DNA of 64,000 nt from NCBI GenBank assembly GCA_001986395.2, contig MQVO02000003.1, positions 372,001-436,000 of the forward strand, read 5' to 3'. Numbering within the stretch: position 1 is the first letter of the stretch; each line of letters begins with the position of its first letter. A program made the translations under genes and the position numbers. This DNA is from Irpex lacteus. Its lineage: Eukaryota > Basidiomycota > Agaricomycetes > Polyporales > Irpicaceae. The notes beneath the pieces were generated by a model, which was not told the origin of the DNA, did no database searches, and was given only the letters and a program-made list of their open reading frames with translations. Positions 12,990 to 25,174 of this stretch are shown here, piece by piece.

Positions 12990-13923
12990 ACACCAGGCTA
13001 CTCACCATTGCGAAAGAGCAGCATCGTCAGAGGAAGTTGTATCTGGGAACGTTCAACGTATCGCCTGATACCAGAGGTCTTGATGTAAGTGAAGATCAGG
13101 ATCATAAGATCGGCTGCCATGAGTATTACTCGACTCGCAAGGGCAACTAAACATGATGTAAGTGGGTTTAATAAGTACATATGAGCGCAGCATCAGAACT
13201 AACGTCTAGTAGTTGCGACAATCAGCCAAGAAGAATAAATTGCTAAACAATACGCACTCAAAATATCCTTGTCCATGATACGTTAGACATTCCCTGTATA
13301 CTGGGTACGGTATAATCTTCGCAGGTATTATCCAAACCTAAAAAAGGTCAGTTTCAGAACTCAGAGTCGGAAGAATACCGTCGATCATAGTATTACGGAC
13401 ACTTACAATACGTATAATAAACGCCGCCGTATATAGCATGATGACTGCTATCCACGGCAGATTACTTTGATCACGTATAGCGTACATGCGCAGAGTTGCA
13501 AAGACTGCGATGATCATTAGCGCCTCATATCTCGGTGGATGACACTATGAATACACTCACCTCCTTGTATTAGTTGTGCAGACTGTAAAAGAGCGGCGGC
13601 CAATGTTGTTCCGGCTTTACAACTACACCACGTCCAATGTCAAACATCTCCCAGCCTATCGAACCCTCTCAACTTACAACTATCATAGTCGTCATTAGCC
13701 ATAAGTGTGACAGATGGGTAAATATAGCACGCAAATCGACGCACATTTGCAGACTCCGACTCGGAATCGGTGTGAGTGAACGTGACGATAGACATGAGGA
13801 TGGTTGAGAAGAGCACCACGTATCGGTTGGCGAGATAGATGACGGTCGCGCCCGAGAACCTTTGTAGCCAGACGAATCGGACTTCTTCGTGGATTGTTAT
13901 GAGGTAGTGATAGTATGTGACGA
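12990..13923 (-). pseudogene. Second DUF6533 membrane protein gene, probably truncated
   Basis: Diverged paralogue of the gene at 6354, on the opposite strand. Readable exons: 13923-13745 (YYHYLITIHEEVRFVW, FSGATVIYLANRYVVLF), 13679-13678 (2 nt, TT), 13622-13561 (CKAGTTLAAALLQSAQLIQG), 13504-13407 (VFATLRMYAIRDQSNLPWIA), an exon from about 13337 (VWIIPAKIIPYPVYRE), and one ending at 13001 (SRVILMAADLMILIFTYIKT, GIRRYVERSQ, LLFRNG). As in the first copy, a 2-base exon between two ordinary introns (13744-13680 and 13677-13623) is needed to keep frame. No convincing start codon was found, and the family's C-terminal block (matching HFMINLRQV) is not seen below 13000. It is therefore probably a relic or a truncated gene. 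Confidence 0.6.
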
Positions 13924-14309
13924 CTGTGCATGGTACGATAAATGCCCTTGAGAATGGCGTATTACAGGAAGTCTGCAGCACACACCGATAACTGCCAAAG
14001 TGACCCAATTCAACCCAGTCCTGTTTACCACCATCAATATTCGTGCGCAACTTTCACCACTCCCACCACAACGTCCCAACTAGAAAAATCAAAGAACACT
14101 CACAGCAGTTCCAGGTCAATTCCTGCAAGACCATCTTCATGCGCATCCTTCATAACTTGTCCTCGGTACGCATCCGTCGACAAGTGGGACGGAAAGCTCT
14201 GCAGTTGAGGGAAGTGGGGAAAGCAGCGAACCGTCGCGAGCGGATCACGCTCTCGCACATACATATACCTGGGGGACCGGCAAGTAAGGGTCGCCTCGAA
14301 TGCTTCTTT

Positions 14310-14441
14310 CTACTCACGCACGTCGTGGATATCGGCTCGGCTCGCGGCTGACGGCTCAGCTACGGAGATACCTTCGAACCTGGATTCATCGGGTCTCATA
14401 TGTAGACCGCATAGAACCGGATCAAGTATGTGACTTGCAAT
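14310..14441 (-). other. Coding-like fragment of unknown origin
   Basis: A 44-codon frame on the minus strand following a TTACAG acceptor-like site; it begins IASHILDPVLCGLHMRPD and ends ADIHDVRE then stop. A hydrophobic open stretch just upstream (14600-14520; FVDGFHMPLMVLYSG) suggests a membrane-protein remnant, but the phases of the two pieces do not join with the visible splice sites. I do not recognise it. Confidence 0.25.
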
Positions 14442-14980
14442 CTGTAACAGTATATTAATGGAGTAAGAAGATTGGGTAAGTGGAATAGCAAAAGCATTTT
14501 ACCCACCTCCGCGTTTTCGCTTTCCGAGTCCAGAATAGAGGACCATGAGGGGCATATGGAAACCATCTACAAACCCACTGATGATTATTCTGATAGAGTG
14601 TGTGGTAAGCTAAGTATGAGTATGCTGTAAGGTCACGAACTTAAAAGAGGTAGTTTGGCGTTGAGCGCAAAGCTTACTCATGGCAGGGCCATCAGTTTGG
14701 CACCGCTCTTAGGTCAGCATAAGTAGGGTACTGCTTGCGGCTTCGTTGTTGCTAGCTTTGCACATGTCTTCTTAGGTTCTATTACAAGCGTATGAAGAGA
14801 GCATGTGTGGGTGGTCCATGCGTTACCGAAGCTATTAGTAAGGTATTTATGTGAGCAGTAAGCGGAGATGACTTTGCAAGTGGGCGTCCGGAGGCTCACC
14901 GATCATTTCATTACCGACTACAGTACGACACCGAGCGCGACCGACTACGCATCTACAATGCATGGATGGAGGCATGGCCC

Positions 14981-15625
14981 TAGCCGACGGCGGCTACTGC
15001 GAGATGGACGGGCTCGGTCACTGGCGGAAGAGCGGTGGAGCCGCGAGTCATCAGATCTGTAGAATTCCTCGATATAGCATCTGTATTCGTTGTTTAGTAG
15101 TACGGTCGCCTCGTGATATGTAGCTTGTGCATTTCTTACTTACTGACTCAACAGTTACTTTGTTAGCGACACAGCTTCCAGCTTTCAAGGAGACATGACG
15201 TACAGTAAGTACCTCGGCGCACCCTTATGCTTGCTTGAACTTGAACAAATCGTTGACCATCGATCGCAGCTCACCCGCGCAGGTATGGATGGCGAAGTAA
15301 CCCCAGCCGACGACAGCTACTGATACTGCGAGATGGGCGGACGGGCGGCGTTCAAGGGATCCGTGGAGTTATACGGTGTACCCATATTCGCCGCCGCTGG
15401 TGGAGACGATTACTTTCTGTAAGTAATATGTCTTACTCTTATCTAAACAATTGCTTCGTCAATGATCGCTATAAGTCTCGGAGGACATGACGTACCGTAC
15501 CTTTACATTTTTGGTTTTCACGCGAGTCGCTCACAACCGACCACAGATCACCGCATTGGTGACGAAGTAACCAGAGCCGACGACAGCTACTGATACTGCG
15601 AGATGGACGGACGGGCTCGGTCAAC
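14981..15625. repeat. Three degenerate tandem repeat units (~270-300 bp period)
   Basis: Cores near 14981-15027, 15283-15350 and 15544-15625 share the sequence AGCCGACGACAGCTACTGAT and its continuation. The second and third cores carry a 32-base identical stretch (15305-15336 and 15575-15606, offset 270), and both units also share GACATGACGTAC (about 15192 and 15484). The first is more diverged. Read on the minus strand, unit 2 ends in MVNDLFKFKQA then stop, and 15238-15252 is identical to the 3' end of the neighbouring homoserine dehydrogenase (15840-15854). The units may be decayed copies of a gene end. Confidence 0.55.
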
Positions 15626-15832
15626 GGAGGCCTAATCGGGTCCGCGCAATATACGATTGCCCGCTTCGCCGCCAATGTTGAAGACGGTCGGTTGTGTGCA
15701 TTTGCTTTCTATACATACATATAGGTCCGTACATTTTTTTCTCACTATCTACCTGCGCAGCTTTTTAATCAGCTTCACACCCTCTATGATCATGAGCCAC
15801 ATCGGACTTACCTTTATATTTTAACTTCATGT

Positions 15833-17244
15833 TCACGCCAACTTGAACAAATCGCTCATCACGCCCATAGCAGTGACAGCAGCCCCCGCCCCAGCTCCCT
15901 GCACGATGAGCGGTCGCGGGCTATACCGCTCCGTATGGAACATGATAATGTTGTCCGACCCTCCCAGGGACGTCGCGAACGGGTGGGACGTCGGATATCT
16001 TCCAACGTAGGGTAAGCAAACGCACACTCTCAAAACACTGAGACGGAACGTACTTTTCAAGATCAGCCCTAACAACACCCCCCTCCACATCCACAACCCC
16101 CACAAACCTCAACACCATCCCCTCCCTCCTCGCACTCTCCCTCATCTCGTCAAATTCCTTATCAAACTCACCCAAACGGTCGACAAAGTCCGAGCCGGAT
16201 GAGATGGATGCGAGGGCGGAGGGGACGAGGGAGCGCGTGGAGACTGATGCGTAGCCGGCGGGGAGGGAGGTGCGGAGAGAGGGGATGGAGCGCGCTAGGA
16301 TGGCGAGTTTGCGGGCTACGTCTGCGCCGTTTAGGTCGTCTGCTGGGTGGGGTTCCTAGAGGATTGCACGATACAATGTGAGTGGGTAAAACATTGGGAT
16401 GGTGTGAGAGACGCACTGTGTAGCCTTTCTCGCGTGCGATGCGGACGACAGAGGAGAATGCAGGTCCACCTGGGCTCGCGGTAGAGAACTCGTTGAAGAT
16501 ATAGCTCATAGTCCCCGAGAACACGCCCTCGATCTTCTTAATCTACCTCACTCCATCAGCATCACCCATCCTTCACATCCCTCACCCACAACAAGCACGT
16601 ACCTTATCCCCCGAAGCGACCATATCCTTCAAAGTCTGCACAACCGGCAACCCAGCACCGACAGTACTCTCATTCAACCACCTCGCCCCTCCCACCCTAG
16701 CAGCCTCCAAAATCGCATCATACAACTCCTGGTTCCCAGAGAACGCCTTCTTATTCGGCGTCACAACATGCACACCTCTCTTCAAAAACTCCGGGTACAG
16801 CTCCGCGACGTCCTGCGACGCGGTGTTATCGACGAGGACCGCGCGTTGGAGGAGTTCGAGCTTGTCTGCTAGGTCGAGGAGATCTGGCTTCTCGGTGGAC
16901 GACTGGACGAGTGTGGACCATGTCGAAGGGGTGATGTCCAGTCCTAAAGGTGCAAAGACGGATTTCTTGGTGGTGGAGAGGGAGACCAGCTTGAATGGCG
17001 ATGGGGAGGGGAGGGAGAGCAGTTGGGAGATCAGTTCTGATCCGACGAGGCCGGTGCCTACGATGGCTACTGAGAGAGGTGCTTTGGATTTTGGTGACAT
17101 GGCCGTACGCGTAGACGTAGAATAATTTGGGCTTTGGGAAGACGAGCGAGGGGGACGACGATGGAGGAAAGTGAAATGCACGTCCGTGAGACTGGGCACA
17201 ACTTTTCGTCGAGTCAGGAATCGCAATCGCAATACGAGGCTCAT
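15833..17244 (-). CDS. HOM6: Homoserine dehydrogenase
   Basis: NAD(P)H-dependent reduction of aspartate semialdehyde to homoserine, the branch point to threonine, methionine and isoleucine. Exons 17244 (or 17100)-16603, 16542-16417, 16355-16054, 15998-15833. Rossmann start [18 protein letters not shown], then [13 protein letters not shown], the substrate region [46 protein letters not shown] with the catalytic-region DDLNGxDVARK, and the C-terminal [20 protein letters not shown]. Without the N-terminal extension it is 363 residues, the usual fungal length. An in-frame ATG at 17244 would add 48 mostly basic, hydroxylated residues resembling a mitochondrial presequence; the ATG at 17100 has a good context (GCC before ATG) and is the family start. 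Confidence 0.95.
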
Positions 17245-17595
17245 TTCGACGATAGACGCCTGGGAGATCAGTGTGAGATATAGGAAGATCTAAGCGCTGT
17301 AGCCAATGCGAACCGTAGAGAAGCGAGACTCGGAGCTCGAAGGGCGGTGAGAACTGGTGAGAACGATGTACGGGATATTATACCAGTTTGCTAAAGCCGA
17401 ATTGAGTACCGGAAGTGAATGCAGGAACTTGTGGAACTTCCTCGTTTACCTTCTACTCGTCTGCGACGTCGATAGAGGTGAGCTTCCATGAGACTCGCAG
17501 ATCGCGCTATGTAAAGTGAGGAAAACAGTAATACAGTAGTATTATAGGAATGCGAGATAATACATAAATAGTACAACAACCCGAGAGAAAGAAAT

Positions 17596-18188
<593 letters not shown>

Positions 18189-18534
18189 TGTTATCGAGTA
18201 TCAAAAGGTGGTGGTGGTGGTGGTTATAAAAGGTTGGAGTGAGAGGGACGGCGAAGGGCGGATGGTGGCTGCGACGGAGAGCAAAGGTCACTCGCTTATA
18301 TACCCTCGCGCGCCAAACACACGCGTCAAGTCACGCGACTCTGTTTATTCGCAATCAACGCGGGTCACGTGCACACGCGTCGACCAAACAAAGCCGCATT
18401 GGGCGCGCGTCTGTATAAATACCCGTCTGCCTTCGCGAGCTTCTCCCACCACACACGTCTGTCTCTCTCGCCCACCACCACCTCCTTCGACTTCAGCCCT
18501 CTTCACTCAACCTCTAACACTTCTTTGATTCGCA
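18189..18534. promoter_or_regulatory. Second divergent H2A/H2B promoter
   Basis: 346 bases between the start codons. ACGCGT boxes occur at 18321-18326 and 18375-18380. A TATAAAT element at 18414-18420 serves H2B, and TTATATA at about 18295-18302 can be read on the minus strand for H2A. Two MCB boxes about 50-60 bases apart and a TATA for each side repeat the design at 348-661, so control is probably shared. Confidence 0.7.
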
Positions 18535-19152
<618 letters not shown>

Positions 19153-19748
19153 ACGCCTCTTTTCTCTTGGGTTCCTGTTGTTCTGTTGTATTGTATCCTG
19201 TACTGTCTATTTATAATTTCATACTAGTTGGCGTTCCATTCTATATTTCTATCGTGTGAGTGTTGAAAGTCGTACGGTGTGACCCATGAACGAGAAGCGG
19301 AGCGCGCTCTCCTGAGAGTTTGGCATTGCGGCCAGTACAATGCTGCATCCTGATGTTGACAGAACTGCAGAGCGTGTATCTATAGCGGTTGTGGCCTCAC
19401 TATTAGTTCCAATCTGAACGAGGATTCGTGCATAGGGCCACAACCCGAGAATATTCACTCACACCACCCACACGACTCACGAACGTACATATAACCTGAA
19501 GTTAATAACCGAGAAAAAATGGTGCATTACGCTACAATACAAGATATCGACGTGTATCCCGCCACCGCACTGTAACAAACTTGATATTCCAGAAGACGAG
19601 ACACCTCCCTACCCTTCCCGTTCTCACCACCCAGGGCACGTACGAACATACGCATATAAATGTGAACGGCGACCCGCCCGTTACAAGCAGCCCACTCTTC
19701 TTCGTAACGCGATAGCCACAACTCACTCGCTCTACCAAGCTACCACAA
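19153..19748. other. Convergent intergenic region
   Basis: 3' flanks of H2B (plus) and the SPC2 gene (minus). Open frames here (for example 19249-19458 minus) are short and featureless. Confidence 0.5.
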
Positions 19749-21005
19749 TCACTCCCCCTTCCCCTCAACAACACCCCCAACAGCACCCCCAACCCACCTC
19801 TCAAACCCCTCCACATCGAGTCTTCCTTCCTCATCAAAGAAAGCATTGAACCCCCTCGACACGACGGCCCGGCCCTTGCCTAGCAGGGACTTGCCGCCGG
19901 CAGTGGAGCGCACGTAGGAGAGGGTTAGTTTGTATTGCGGGACTGAGGCTGAGGAAGGGGAGGGAGAGGGAGAGGAGGTGGAAGGGGAGGAGGAAGAGGA
20001 AGGGGAGGGGGAGGGAGTGGTGGTGGAGGCTATTGTTAGACGTTCTGTTACTATCTATTCGAGGTGGGTGCGGTTAGTGGGTTAGTTGAAGAGAGGAGGG
20101 AGAGACGTACTCGCTTATCGAGCGTTTTGCGCTTCCCTACGAATACGGTGTCGCCTTCTACGAAGTACGAGTATAGCGTTTGGACCACCGTTAGGAGGAT
20201 ATATCTGAAAGGTGGAGTTGGTGTAAGTAAGTAGAAGTGATGTAAGAGATGTAAGAAGAGAGATAAGGTTGGGCTGCGCGGCGGGTTAGAGTTGACGCAA
20301 GGTTCGCTTGGCCACAGCAGTCAATACAATCGCAACACCGGCACGAGATAGCGGTGGTGAGCGCATGAGCGTGGCCATGACGCGATAGCACCCACACCCA
20401 TAGCGAAGCGTACGCCTACGCGTCAAGGCCAGTTGAGAGTTGCGAGCCCGTGATTGGGAGTTGGGAGTTGAGAAGAGGGAAACTCACAAGATGAGGCCCG
20501 CCCAAACGACGGGTTTGCTCTTTTCAAAGTCGACTTTGTAGCCGTAGAAGCCTGTGCCTGCGGCGACGAACACGCTGGCCCAGCCGAGTGCGAGACGGAC
20601 GTCGGTGTGCGTGTATATTTGGTTGAAGAGGTCTGGGCGGGAGAGGAACTGTTTGAAGGTCGTAAGCAAATGGCATAGATGACTTGATGAGTAGGGACAG
20701 CGAGGACACAACAAGGTGTGTATACGAGGGCATACGCGAGGAGCAGGGTAGAGCAGGGGGCCAGCGTAAACACGAAACAGAACGGTACTCACGCGCTTCA
20801 GAGCGTCGTCGCACGCATGCTTCATATCCGTCACACTCGCATTGTTCACCTTCACCTCCTCCCTCTGCACATCCACACTCGGCGTCTTCAGCAATCCAAC
20901 CACGCTGCTCGTCGTCGCCGTCGAGCTCTCATTTTGGTCTATCGAGGTAGTTGGTTCGGAAGACGAACTCGAACCATTGGCCTGTTTCCTTCCGCGTGTC
21001 GCCAT
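19749..21005 (-). CDS. SPC2: Signal peptidase complex subunit 2
   Basis: Non-catalytic subunit of the ER signal peptidase (SPCS2/SPC25 family), 257 residues. Exons 21005-20793, 20648-20488, 20204-20111, 20054-19749. A polar, Ser/Thr-rich N-terminus leads to VKVNNASVTDMKHACDDALKRFL; two membrane helices follow (LALGWASVFVAAGTGFYGY and VVWAGLILYILLTVVQTLY, split by intron 20205-20487), then SYFVEGDTVFVGKRK and a cytosolic domain with YKLTLSYVRSTAGGKSLLG. The last exon contains a Ser/Pro low-complexity insert coded by a purine-rich tract. It is divergent from ERG2 at 21452. Confidence 0.88.
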
Positions 21006-21451
21006 CTTTATCGAGAGCAAAAATGAAAGTGTGAAGTAGGTGTATGTCTCGCGGATATCGTAAAGGTCTCTTGATCCAGGGGTAGGTAAGCGAGAGGGGA
21101 GAGGGGCGAGGGAGATGGGTGGGATGGGAGAGCGTAGTGTGACTGCCAGTACCAGGCCAGGAGCAGGAACCGGAAACGTGGCCAAAGTTGCGGTTCGGCT
21201 TGGCCTTGATGACCGGTTCATCAACACGCGCCAGGGCTTCCATCAGATGAACACCTAAGCGAACCGATCCTCGCCGTCTTAAATGATGACTCAATGGCGC
21301 TGACTCACGCGTCTCAGGGCCAGCGTCGTACGATCGAGTTGACAGTTTGTGTGGGGAACGACAAAAGGGCGCACGTATAAATTTCGTGAGTGGACGCGAC
21401 ACCGACGCCACGACACACTCCCACGACCGAACACGACAAAAAGTGACGAAA
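21006..21451. promoter_or_regulatory. Divergent SPC2/ERG2 promoter
   Basis: 446 bases between start codons. Its ERG2-proximal half (about 21235-21400) is recognisable again upstream of the second ERG2 copy (about 23125-23360): both carry CCATCAGATGAAC, GCGAACCGATC and a CACGTATAAAT TATA-like element about 65-75 bases before the ATG. This half was therefore duplicated with the gene. Confidence 0.55.
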
Positions 21452-22304
21452 ATGGGTGCGTCGAACGGCTCAGCTGCGAAGGCGAGCAAGTCCACGAAAA
21501 AGAGCAGCGGCTCGTCTTTCACGAAATGGGTCAAGGCTCTTATTGCGTTTGCCGTACTCTACGTCACATGCAAGTTCCTGGACTCTATCAAAGTACGTCC
21601 TCCTTATCTTGTTTATGGTTTACAACTATTAACCACATTTCACTATATAGGAACGGTGGTACGTCTTTGACCCCAAGGAACTACACGAACTCGCCCAAGC
21701 AGCCATCGCCGCCGCCCCCGAGCCGGACGACACCTCCTTCATGGTCTCCTACATAATCCGCAACCTCACATCCACCTACCCCTCCACGCAAATCGCCATC
21801 AACACCAACGAGTCCGAATGGGTCTTCAACAACGCCGGCGGAGCGATGGGCGCCATGGTCATCATCCACGCCTCTATCACCGAGTATCTCATCGTCTTTG
21901 GCACGCCGATAGGCACGGAGGGACATACGGGTATACATACTGCGGATGATTATTTCAATATTTTGGTCGGCGAGCAGTGGGCGTTCGACCCGCCGAATTT
22001 GAAGATGGAGAGGTACCCTGCGGGGAGCGTGCATCATCTCCCGAGAGGGCATTTGAAGCAGTATAAGATGCACGAGGGGTGCTTTGCGTTGGAGTACGCG
22101 AGAGGTGCGTGTGCCGTTCTTTCCATGCCTTTCCGTGACACCAACTGACTGCGAACGTATTGTATTGTAGGATGGATTCCGCTGATGCTGCCGTTTGGCC
22201 TTGCGGATATGCTCACCTCCACTTTGGACTATATATCGTTTGGGAACACTGCATGGATTACTGCACGTGAGATGGGGAGGAACTTGCTTATTGGGAAAAT
22301 ATAG
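21452..22304 (+). CDS. ERG2: C-8 sterol isomerase, copy 1
   Basis: Moves the sterol C8=C9 double bond to C7=C8 in ergosterol synthesis, in the ER membrane; homologous to the sigma-1 receptor. 242 residues. Exons 21452-21592, 21651-22104, 22171-22304. N-terminal anchor [18 protein letters not shown], then [18 protein letters not shown], the cupin-like barrel ([52 protein letters not shown]) and the C-terminal amphipathic helices ([32 protein letters not shown]). Length and order match fungal Erg2. Tandem copy at 23414. Confidence 0.96.
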
Positions 22305-23413
22305 ACCTTACTCGCCTAGCGAGTTTAATTTGCCCTCCTCGAACCTGCTTGTCCTCTGAGTGAAGTCGCTTTCGACCATATACATCGCCGCGGTGAGTGT
22401 CTAGGATCTCTCCTTACGAAGGGTTTGAAGAACAGCAAGCGACCGCCGAGTAATGCGAGAACAAATACGATCATGAGCTCGACAACGGCGCACCGTTAAA
22501 CTCAAAATCATTCTCAGGTATATGTTATACTCCTCAAATCGACCAAGTCAGTCGATCGCTGCTACGCTCATGATGAACTAAACGACAGGTGATGGATATC
22601 GCGCATCCTGACGTACGTATGAACACATTTGGCTTATGACGGGCTTCCTGACTGTATGGCCTTGTCACGCAGGTCTCACACCGCTCTACCAGTTAGTGCC
22701 CATTGAATTGGCTGCATCTATGCAGGTGATAGCTGCTGCACTAAAATGTGAGTTCCAGTCTGGGTGCGCTGCCGCCACTGAACTGAACATCTAACTGTGG
22801 TTTTCGTACAGAAAATGAGCTGGTCGACGTGCTATTACTAGCTCTTACGACAATATATGCACGACAGTAACGGCGCAGACTCTTCACGTATTCGACTTGG
22901 AGTGTCTTTGCCGTCAAAGAAGGATGTGTCTGAGGCATTTTGAACGGTAGGTGTGTTGTCTTTGCAACGTTTCGACTACTCAAAGAAGACGGGTGAACAG
23001 ACAGGCCATGTAGAGTTGGGCTACGGACAACTGGTGCCACAAACACCCACCAGGCTGTCACAGAGCTCCTTGAGTACTGAGTAAGGTCGTTGGCCCGGGA
23101 ATTCCCAAACCTCAACTCAACTGTTCCATCAGATGAACGCGTAGGCGAACCGATCTTCTCAGAGCGATCTTGAGGCACGAATATTTGTAAGTAATTCATT
23201 TCGTCTGCCCGATAAGGCTACGTAACCTTGACCGTTACTCATGTGTGCTGATTCACGTGTAACGGTCCTCAGAGCCAGTGTCGTACCACTCGGGATCGAC
23301 TGACAATATGTGGGCAACGACTCGAATTTAAAGTGTGATGCACGTATAAATATTGTGGACGATACCAAGGGCTACGTCGCGCGGCTTCCAGACCTTCACG
23401 ACCGCAAGAACAA
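22305..23413. other. Spacer between ERG2 copies
   Basis: About 1.1 kb. The last ~290 bases repeat the ERG2 promoter (see 21006-21451), interrupted by roughly 85 bases near 23170-23255 that copy 1 lacks. The first ~800 bases contain no convincing gene; a 152-codon minus-strand frame (22741-23199) overlaps the duplicated promoter and is probably chance. Confidence 0.45.
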
Positions 23414-24272
23414 ATGGGTGCGTCGACAGCGAACAGCCCAACCGTGGTGGCCTCGAAGAAGAGCAGTAGCTCGCCTGTCACGAGATGGTTTAAGGCCCTC
23501 CTTGCCTTTGCTGTTCTCTACGTCACCTGCAGCTTCCTGGACTCTATCAAAGTACGTCCTCCTTGTCCCACCCAAACTTTCAATATCACTGACCACACGA
23601 AAATAGCACCGCTGGTACGTCTTCGACCCCGAAGAACTACACGAACTCGCCCAAGCAGCCATCGCCGCCGCCCCCGAACCTGACGCCACCTCCTTCATGG
23701 TCTCCTACATAATCCGCAACCTCACATCCACCTACCCCTCCACCCGCATCGCCATCAACACCAACGAGTCTGAGTGGGTCTTCAACAACGCCGGAGGGGC
23801 GATGGGAGCGATGGTCATCATCCACGCCTCCATCACCGAGTATCTCATCGTATTTGGTTCCCCGTTGGGCACAGAGGGCCACTCGGGTATACACACTGCG
23901 GATGATTATTTTAATATTCTGGTGGGAGAGGAGTGGGCTTTTGAGCCGCCGAATTTAAAGATGGAGAGGTACCCTCCTGGGAGTGTGCATCATCTCCCGC
24001 GCGGGCATGTAAAGCAGTACAAGACGCATACAGGGTGCTTTGCGTTGGAATATGCGAGAGGTGCGTGGTTTTTGTACTTTATGGCCTTGGATGGACCTTC
24101 ACGTGTGGTACTCTGAGACTGACTGTCTGCGTGTTCAGGATGGATCCCGCCGATGTTGCCGTTCGGCTTCATGGATACGCTGACGTCGACGTTGGACTAC
24201 AAGTCGTTCGGTAACACCGTGCGCATTACCGCACGGGAGATGTTTAGGAACTTGCTTATTGGAAAAATATAG
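23414..24272 (+). CDS. ERG2: C-8 sterol isomerase, copy 2
   Basis: 241 residues, exons 23414-23551, 23607-24060, 24139-24272, with the same intron positions and phases as copy 1. The protein is nearly collinear with copy 1: most differences are in the N-terminal leader (MGASTANSPTVVASKKSSSS versus [20 protein letters not shown]) and in conservative changes such as [10 protein letters not shown] to GSPLGTEGHS. All barrel and C-terminal motifs are intact, so both copies look functional. Intron sequences have diverged. Confidence 0.95.
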
Positions 24273-24940
24273 ACGTGGCTCATCCGGCGAGCTCGCCTCC
24301 TAACAAACGTTGTGCATACCTCAACTGACTGTCCCTCCCCCAACTGTGCATATCCTTCACAGAATTCACGTATTAGCCGTTTCAGGCTTATGATTTCTAC
24401 GTGTGAACGCGAGAGACGGGTAAGCTCAGTACCGTTGGCAGATGAGCTGAGGATTGAACAAGGAAAGATGCTACTAGTAGCGTAAGTCCTAATAGTGTTT
24501 CAGTGTTGTATCGTGACTAAATCGCCATCTTTCTGTAGCTGCCCTCTTGGTATGATCAGACGGCCACGCTACAGGCCCTGATACATGGGGCCTGTTCAAC
24601 ATCCCATCCATTGTTACCATGATTACAGTCAATGTAGTCACCCCCCAGATCAGCGAACTCTGCCGTGATATCAACGAACGAAGTGCAGACTTTACACATC
24701 CAACATACACTCCAAGTCATGATCAACATTGTATGAGACGAGCGCTGAAGACAACTTCACATCACGTTCGCGTCAATGTCCCTGATGTCTCTCGATAGCG
24801 GGTAATATCCATCTCCTGTGGTCACGGTGTGTGTTTAATGTCAGCACGGAATTAGCGCTGGCTAGAACCCACTGTACGCTATAAAACTCCCCGACAGTGT
24901 ATGCCTGCAGAAAGTTAAAGCTGGTCTCAACATATCCCCA

Positions 24941-25174
24941 GTGCGTAGTTTATTCGCCTTGCCGTCCCCTCACTCGATAATATCCGCATCATGCTTCACA
25001 GTTGTTATTATGCTCTGTGTCACCGCATCTGTTGATCTGCCAGTGTTTGCCCATGCTGCTGATCAACGCTTCCGTACACGCGCCCATTCCTCAACAGAGT
25101 CAACAGACGACTGGATATCAATAACATTACTTCGAATGACCACCCACATAGCAGTGCTTTTGGGTATAAGTAAG
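24941..25174 (+). pseudogene. Decayed relative of the small secreted protein at 25794
   Basis: Nucleotides around 24990-25050 align with the start of the gene at 25794: ATG then TTCAC, then CTCTGTGTCACCGC against TTCTGTGTCACTGC, then a CTGCCA/TTGCCA block. Here an extra C after the aligned ATG (24990-24992) puts it out of frame with the conserved FxVVIMLCVTASxDLP segment. The segment stays open only from an upstream ATG at 24941 or an internal one (ATGCTCTG). A TATAAAA lies just upstream (about 24881). Probably a broken paralogue; a rearranged functional gene is possible. Confidence 0.3.

Noticed and set aside
20929..21534. 201-codon minus-strand frame over the SPC2/ERG2 promoter
   Set aside because: Overlaps the SPC2 start, the shared promoter and ERG2 exon 1; no domain; explained by those features.
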